This document shows positions 6,805 to 10,427 of a stretch of DNA of 10,427 bases, piece by piece. Origin of the DNA: Vicinamibacteria bacterium (GTDB taxonomy: Bacteria; Acidobacteriota; Vicinamibacteria; Vicinamibacterales; 2-12-FULL-66-21); the NCBI GenBank assembly GCA_025937075.1, contig JAICSD010000119.1, positions 1 through 10,427 on the forward strand, in the 5' to 3' direction. Numbering within the stretch: position 1 is the stretch's first letter; each line of letters begins with the position of its first letter. The translations under genes and the position numbers were made by a program. A model generated the notes under the pieces. That model saw nothing but the letters and a program-made list of their open reading frames with translations. It was not told the origin of the DNA and searched no databases.

Positions 6805-7908
6805 TTAACCCTTGATCCACCGCCGCCCATGGATGCTCAGGTCCACGAGATCCTCGGCTGACAGATTGTTGAAGCCGTGCGCGCGGGCGGAGCGGACGAA
6901 ATCCGCATCCACGCCGTGGATGCGGAACTCGACCAGGCGATCCACCTTCACGTCTCCGTACCCGACGTCCTTCATCTGCTTGATGAACTCCGGCGTCACC
7001 CCGTGGATGCGCATCTTGATCAAATCCTCGACGGGCACATCCTTGTAGCCGAGGCCCGAGAGATCCTTCACGAACTCGGGCGTCACGCCGTGAATGCGCA
7101 TCGCGACGAGATTGTCGGCGCTGAGGCTCTTGTACCCGAGATCAGCGAAGGCCTTCACGAATTCCGGCGTGACCCCGTGGATGCGGAACGCCACGAGGCG
7201 ATCGATCGAGAGATCCTTGAACCCGAGCTCGCGCATCTGGCGGACGAACTCCGGCGTCACGCCGTGAATGCGCATCTTGACGAGGTCATCCACAGCCGGC
7301 GTCCCGAGCCCCTCCTTCTTGACCTCCTGCGCGAACGCGGGCGTGGCGCCGTGGATTCTCGTCTTGACGAGATCGTCGACGCCGAGCTGATAGCCCGCCG
7401 TCCGGTAGCCGGCGACGTAGGCCGCGTCGACACCGTGAATCCGCATCTTCACGAGATCCGAGGGGGCCGCGTTGCGCACGCCTTCACGCTGCAGCGCCTG
7501 GACGTAGTCGCGCGTGATGTCATGAATCGCAAACCGCCACACATCGTCATCGCTCAGGCGATAGCCGAGCTGCGCCATACCTGAGATGTAGGCCGGATCG
7601 GGAGAGAAGGTGAAGGAGCCGGATCCGCGTCCGCTCGAGAGCTGCCCCTCGAACTGGAAAGTGCCGGCATCGCGGCGGACCCGGAATGTGACCGGACCGC
7701 TGCCACGCTCGTCCGTGAGGCCGGGAGCGTCGCGTTCGATGACGCTCAGGCCGCTGCGTTCGTCACCGCGGTCGAGCTGAATGGAGACCCAGCGCTCGCT
7801 CGAATTGCGCGTCCAGTAATCATGAGAATCGGACGTCCACTTGCCCTGGAGGGTCGCCGGCGCCTGCGCCAGCACCCCAAGCGCCACGAGCAAAAGAAGC
7901 TGTTTCAT
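6805..7908 (-). CDS. Secreted protein with 29-residue 'RIHGVTPEFV' repeats
   Basis: From ATG at 7908 the protein has 367 residues; an upstream GTG at 8004 would overlap rdgB and add a tail unlike a signal peptide. Residues 1-17 (MKQLLLLVALGVLAQAP) are a signal peptide. Residues about 20-115 form a beta-rich domain ('GKWTSD' ... 'GSGSFTFSPDPAYI'). The rest is a run of helical repeats of the form 'LVxxRIHGVTPEFVxxxxxLGYxxLSxDx', with the I-H motif at His129, 158, 186, 215, 244, 273, 302, 331 and 360. Spacing is 29 residues except for one 28. The last unit is cut short after 'IHG'. Similar repeats follow BlaR1/M56-type peptidase domains in acidobacterial proteins, to my recollection; here no peptidase is attached. 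The function is unknown; a protein-binding solenoid is a reasonable guess. It lies 85 bases downstream of rdgB. Confidence 0.85.
   Translation of the reverse strand: MKQLLLLVALGVLAQAPATLQGKWTSDSHDYWTRNSSERWVSIQLDRGDERSGLSVIERDAPGLTDERGSGPVTFRVRRDAGTFQFEGQLSSGRGSGSFTFSPDPAYISGMAQLGYRLSDDDVWRFAIHDITRDYVQALQREGVRNAAPSDLVKMRIHGVDAAYVAGYRTAGYQLGVDDLVKTRIHGATPAFAQEVKKEGLGTPAVDDLVKMRIHGVTPEFVRQMRELGFKDLSIDRLVAFRIHGVTPEFVKAFADLGYKSLSADNLVAMRIHGVTPEFVKDLSGLGYKDVPVEDLIKMRIHGVTPEFIKQMKDVGYGDVKVDRLVEFRIHGVDADFVRSARAHGFNNLSAEDLVDLSIHGRRWIKG
6827..7524 (-). repeat. 87-base tandem coding repeats in the RIHG protein
   Basis: The core bases read CCGTG on the plus strand at 6914, 7001, 7088, 7175, 7262 and 7349, spaced exactly 87 bases. 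One 84-base step leads to 7433, and degenerate copies lie at 6827 and 7520. Each unit encodes one 29-residue helical repeat. The central five (about 6900-7300) are the most alike, so they are probably the most recent duplications. Confidence 0.85.
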
Positions 7909-7959
7909 AGTGACTTTGATGCGGTAGGGCGGGAAAGGGTTGGAAAGCGTCGTGCGTGT

Positions 7960-7982
7960 GGGTGGGCGTGGGCGTGCGGGGG
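7960..7982 (+). other. G-quadruplex-type motif between rdgB and the repeat gene
   Basis: Four G-runs (7960-7962, 7964-7966, 7970-7972, 7978-7982) are separated by loops of 1, 3 and 5 bases, fitting the canonical G3+N1-7 pattern. Three more GGG runs lie at 7927-7939. The G-rich strand is the template for the minus-strand genes, so the RNA would be C-rich and any structure would form in DNA. The role, if any, is unknown. Confidence 0.45.
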
Positions 7983-7993
7983 CCGAGTTGTAC

Positions 7994-8596
7994 TCAGCAG
8001 TCAAGCAGCCGGGGCCTGGCGAGCAACGCCTCGCGGAGCTGGCGGAATGCCTTCCCGCGGTGGCTCACCGCGGCTTTGCGCTCGCCGTCCACCTCGCCCA
8101 GCGTGCACCCGTACGGCGGGTAATAGAAGATGGGGTCGTAACCGAATCCGTGCGTTCCGCGCGGTTCGGACGCGATCTCCCCTTCGACCGTGCCTGTCGC
8201 TTCGAAGCAGATCCGATCGCCCTTCGCGATCGCCAGATGCGCGACGAAGCGGGCCGGACTGCCGCGGCGTCCGCGCGCCGCAAGCTCGCGGTAGATCGCC
8301 GCGAACTTGACCGCGTAGTCGTCCCCATGCCATCGCGCCGATTGAACCCCGGGCGCTTTGTCGAGCGCGTCGATCTCGATGCCCGAGTCTTCGGCGACCG
8401 CGGGAAGCCCCGTCGCCTGCGCGTAGTAGACCGCCTTCAACCGCGCGTTCTCGGCAAACGTGACGCCGGTTTCCTCAGGCTCGGTGATTCCAGGGAAGTC
8501 GTTGAGCGTGGACAGCGCCACGGGGGCACCAGCGAGGATGCCCCGAATCTCGCGCAGCTTACCAGGATTGGTCGTAGCTATGAGAACGGTGTTCAC
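7994..8596 (-). CDS. rdgB: XTP/dITP pyrophosphatase (RdgB/HAM1 family)
   Basis: This enzyme hydrolyses non-canonical purine nucleoside triphosphates (XTP, dITP, ITP) to the monophosphate and pyrophosphate, keeping deaminated bases out of DNA and RNA; it is cytoplasmic. The 200-residue length is normal. Family motifs are all present: 'TTNPGKLREI' (8-17), 'FAENARLKA' (47-55), 'EDSG' (69-72) with the likely catalytic Asp70, 'GFGYDPIF' (150-157) and 'SHRGKA' (178-183). The start is GTG at 8596, the only plausible one, with no strong Shine-Dalgarno. It follows rph by 27 bases in the same direction, an order also seen in Bacillus subtilis (rph-ysnA), so translation probably depends on the shared message. 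Confidence 0.97.
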   Translation of the reverse strand: MNTVLIATTNPGKLREIRGILAGAPVALSTLNDFPGITEPEETGVTFAENARLKAVYYAQATGLPAVAEDSGIEIDALDKAPGVQSARWHGDDYAVKFAAIYRELAARGRRGSPARFVAHLAIAKGDRICFEATGTVEGEIASEPRGTHGFGYDPIFYYPPYGCTLGEVDGERKAAVSHRGKAFRQLREALLARPRLLDC

Positions 8597-8623
8597 TTCC
8601 GATTAAGAGTGTTGCGGACACGC

Positions 8624-9355
8624 TCACCGCTTCAAAATCTCACCCACGACGCCGCGCTGAATCTCGATCAACTGCTTGATCCCCGCATCGGCGAGATCCA
8701 TCAGCGCGTCGAGCGCGCGCTTGTCGAACGGCTTCCCCTCGGCCGTTCCCTGCAGCTCGATGAAACGCCCGTCGCCGGTCTTGACGAAGTTCATGTCCAC
8801 CTCGGCGCGCGAGTCCTCGTCGTACGCGAGGTCGAGCAGCGCCGAGCCGTCGACGATGCCGACGCTCGTGGCGGCGACGTAATCGACGATGGGAACGTCG
8901 CGAAGGACCGCCAGCTCGCGCATGCGCTGCAGCGCGAGCACGAGCGCGACGAAGCCGCCCGTGATCGACGCCGTCCGGGTGCCGCCATCCGCCTGGAGGA
9001 CGTCGCAGTCGATCCAGATGGTGCGCTCGCCCAGGTCGGTCAGCTTCGTGACCGATCGCAGCGAGCGGCCGATCAGCCGCTGGATCTCCTGCGTACGGCC
9101 GCCGACCTTGCCGGCGCTGGCCTCGCGCTGCGTGCGCGTGGACGTCGCGCGCGGGAGCATCCCGTACTCCGCCGTCACCCATCCCTTGCCCGAATTGCGC
9201 AGGAACGGCGGCACGCGGTCCTCGACGGTCGCGGCGCAGACGACCCGCGTGCGGCCCACCTCGATGAGGACCGATCCTTCGGCGTGGACGAGAAATCCGG
9301 GTGTGAGCGTCGTCGGACGAAGCTGCGCGGCCGCGCGGCCGTCATTGCGTGTCAT
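8624..9355 (-). CDS. rph: Ribonuclease PH
   Basis: RNase PH is a phosphate-dependent 3'-5' exoribonuclease that trims tRNA and other RNA 3' ends as a hexamer. From ATG at 9355 the protein is 243 residues, close to the usual length; the longer frame from 9403 adds 16 unconserved residues. Motifs in order: '[17 protein letters not shown]' (58-74), '[15 protein letters not shown]' (86-100), '[19 protein letters not shown]' (115-133) with the phosphate-binding GTR at 125-127, and '[10 protein letters not shown]' (180-189), which holds the likely metal-binding aspartates. The start overlaps the end of the GerMN gene by 14 bases, indicating coupled translation. A 14-base palindrome (9328-9341) lies within the first codons. 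Confidence 0.97.
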   Translation of the reverse strand: MTRNDGRAAAQLRPTTLTPGFLVHAEGSVLIEVGRTRVVCAATVEDRVPPFLRNSGKGWVTAEYGMLPRATSTRTQREASAGKVGGRTQEIQRLIGRSLRSVTKLTDLGERTIWIDCDVLQADGGTRTASITGGFVALVLALQRMRELAVLRDVPIVDYVAATSVGIVDGSALLDLAYDEDSRAEVDMNFVKTGDGRFIELQGTAEGKPFDKRALDALMDLADAGIKQLIEIQRGVVGEILKR

Positions 9356-9980
9356 GAGCAACCCATTGGAGACTCTTCGTGAGCGGATGACGCAGGTCGA
9401 CATGGCCTGCGAGCGTCTCGACTTCCTTGCCGTCGACGAGGATCTGCACGCGCGTCACCGCGGGCAGGTTCACCGTCAGCGCGTCGACGATGGCGTAGAT
9501 GGTGAGGAGCTCATCGAGCGATCCGCCAGTGTGATGCGAACTGACGTCCCCTGACAAGTCGACGAAGCCGTCGCCGCGCTCCGTGACGAAGACGTCGCGC
9601 AGCTTCGTGCCCGCGGGAATCGCCGAGAGCAGGGGCGGCGATGCGGCGAGCTGCGCCTCGAGAATGGCGCGCGCCTGGTCGGGAACCGACTCGCCGAACA
9701 GCACTTCCTTCTGCACGCCTTTGAGCGTCATGCCGTCGTCGGCGACGTAGAACAACGTGGCGGTGATCTTTTTTGCCGCGGCAGCGGCTGCGGGAGCGGA
9801 CGGGCGGGCACCCGCAGGCGAGGCTGCGGTCGACGCCTGTGCCGGGTTCGTGCCATAGCGGCGCGGCAGCGCGACGAAGAGCAGCCACGCCAATATCAGC
9901 GCCACTGTCACGATTGATGCGGCGATCAATGCCGACCGCCGGCGGCGCGGACGAGGCGGAACAGTCAAGTCGCCGTTCAT
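9342..9980 (-). CDS. GerMN-domain membrane-anchored protein
   Basis: This 212-residue protein begins with a proline/arginine-rich cytoplasmic tail (residues 7-15) and one transmembrane helix (about 16-38), then an Ala/Pro-rich linker (45-70). A GerMN domain follows (about 72-200), with the typical '[10 protein letters not shown]', '[19 protein letters not shown]' and '[17 protein letters not shown]' segments, and '[19 protein letters not shown]' at the end. GerMN domains occur in Bacillus GerM, which works in sporulation and germination at the septal membrane, and in Gram-negative envelope proteins of unknown role; this one should face the periplasm. Its ATG (9980-9978) shares a base with the stop of the upstream amidase gene (TGATG), and its end overlaps rph. 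The pairing with a murein amidase supports a role at the cell wall. Spore formation is not implied. Confidence 0.9.
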   Translation of the reverse strand: MNGDLTVPPRPRRRRSALIAASIVTVALILAWLLFVALPRRYGTNPAQASTAASPAGARPSAPAAAAAAKKITATLFYVADDGMTLKGVQKEVLFGESVPDQARAILEAQLAASPPLLSAIPAGTKLRDVFVTERGDGFVDLSGDVSSHHTGGSLDELLTIYAIVDALTVNLPAVTRVQILVDGKEVETLAGHVDLRHPLTKSLQWVAHDTQ

Positions 9981-10427
9981 CAGCGCGTGCCCCCGGCGGA
10001 TGCGGCCGCACGGAAGCGGAGGATTCCGTCGATCAGGGCCTGCACCAAGCTGTTCTGGAATTCGTCGGAGACGAGCTGCTTCTCCTGCGCGGGGTTCGTG
10101 AGGAATCCCATCTCCACGAGCACCGCCGGCATGTTGGCGCCGACGAGCACGCGCAACGGCGCCTGCTGCAGCGGGACGGCATTCATCGGAACGTGGTCGC
10201 GCAGGCCCGACTCGACAGTCTTCGCGAACGCCGCGGATTGATCGATGTGGCGCGCCTGTGCCATGTCCCAGAGGACGACCTCGATGTCTCTGCTGCCGCC
10301 GCCGAGGACCGGCAGCATCTCGGGACCGGCCTGCGCGGCGCGCAGTGCCTCGTCGCCGTACTCGGCGAGGCTGAGGAAGAACACCTGTGCGCCGTTGACG
10401 GTCTGACGCAACGACGCGTTCGCGTGC
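9980..10427 (-). CDS. N-acetylmuramoyl-L-alanine amidase (Amidase_3/AmiC type), C-terminal part
   Basis: The frame is open to the window edge and ends with TGA at 9982-9980, giving the last 148 codons. The first complete codons read 'HANASLRQTVNG', the zinc-histidine motif of Amidase_3 enzymes (usually 'S-I-H-A-N-A'), with the histidine at 10426-10424. Further on 'VLVEMGFLTNPAQEKQL' contains the second catalytic feature, a glutamate at 10114-10112. Such enzymes cut the amide bond between N-acetylmuramic acid and the first L-alanine of the stem peptide, separating daughter cells at septa. The N-terminal part, including any signal peptide or AMIN domain, lies outside the window. The apparent TTG start at 10411 is internal. 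The gene is first in a leftward run with the GerMN, rph and rdgB genes. Confidence 0.95.
   Translation of the reverse strand, partial: HANASLRQTVNGAQVFFLSLAEYGDEALRAAQAGPEMLPVLGGGSRDIEVVLWDMAQARHIDQSAAFAKTVESGLRDHVPMNAVPLQQAPLRVLVGANMPAVLVEMGFLTNPAQEKQLVSDEFQNSLVQALIDGILRFRAAASAGGTR

Noticed and set aside
7909..8004. Extended N-terminus of the repeat protein from GTG at 8004
   Set aside because: It would overlap the end of rdgB and add 32 Pro/Arg-rich residues before a complete signal peptide.
9328..9341. 14-base perfect palindrome CGGCCGCGCGGCCG
   Set aside because: It lies in Arg/Ala codons near the start of rph and is explained by GC-rich codon choice; no sign of an operator.
7940..9382. 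480-codon open frame on the plus strand
   Set aside because: It lies opposite rdgB and rph, whose motifs are unmistakable; composition is that of a shadow frame.

Overview
The window is GC-rich, densely coded bacterial chromosome with a Gram-negative-type envelope: it encodes two outer-membrane beta-barrels of the Omp85 superfamily and a septal-type murein amidase. The mix of proteins suggests Acidobacteriota, perhaps a Vicinamibacteria-like soil lineage. These are a LolA-like periplasmic protein, a peptidase-MA/TolB-propeller/Omp85 fusion, a DinB-like protein, a pilin-like secreted protein and a protein built of repeated 'RIHGVTPEFV' units. That placement is inference from protein character; there is no rRNA or other marker gene here. 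I see no tRNA, CRISPR array, insertion sequence, phage gene or plasmid function. No gap between genes exceeds 300 bases; the longest are 2513-2659 and 6225-6332.

Left block, minus strand (1-2512): a LolA-like secreted protein (1559-2512) is followed, with its stop overlapping the next start, by an Omp85-type outer-membrane protein with a single POTRA domain (93-1559). Two bases further on, a third gene runs off the window edge (1-90); its first 30 residues look like a winged-helix HTH_42 protein. An ECF-sigma-like promoter lies upstream of the block (2550-2575).

Middle block, plus strand (2660-6767): a 1014-residue protein is read divergently from the left block. It has a signal peptide, an HEXXH peptidase-MA-like domain, a TolB/PD40-type beta-propeller and an Omp85-type C-terminal barrel, and it is the most unusual gene here. 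A DinB-family protein follows, and its start codon sits inside a strong hairpin. After a GC-rich heptamer tandem repeat comes a small secreted protein that resembles a pilin globular domain.

Right block, minus strand (6805-10427): reading leftward, the order is N-acetylmuramoyl-L-alanine amidase (C-terminal part only), GerMN-domain membrane protein, RNase PH (rph), RdgB/HAM1 NTP pyrophosphatase (rdgB), then a secreted 29-residue-repeat protein. The first four are overlapping or nearly so and look like one operon. The gerM-rph-rdgB order resembles that of Bacillus subtilis (gerM-rph-ysnA), so it is probably an old arrangement linking envelope and RNA/nucleotide housekeeping genes. The repeat protein is separated from rdgB by 85 bases containing a G-quadruplex-type motif and may be transcribed with the operon or alone.

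The best candidates for something undescribed are the peptidase-propeller-Omp85 fusion, together with its divergently read Omp85/LolA-like neighbours, and the 'RIHGVTPEFV' repeat protein.
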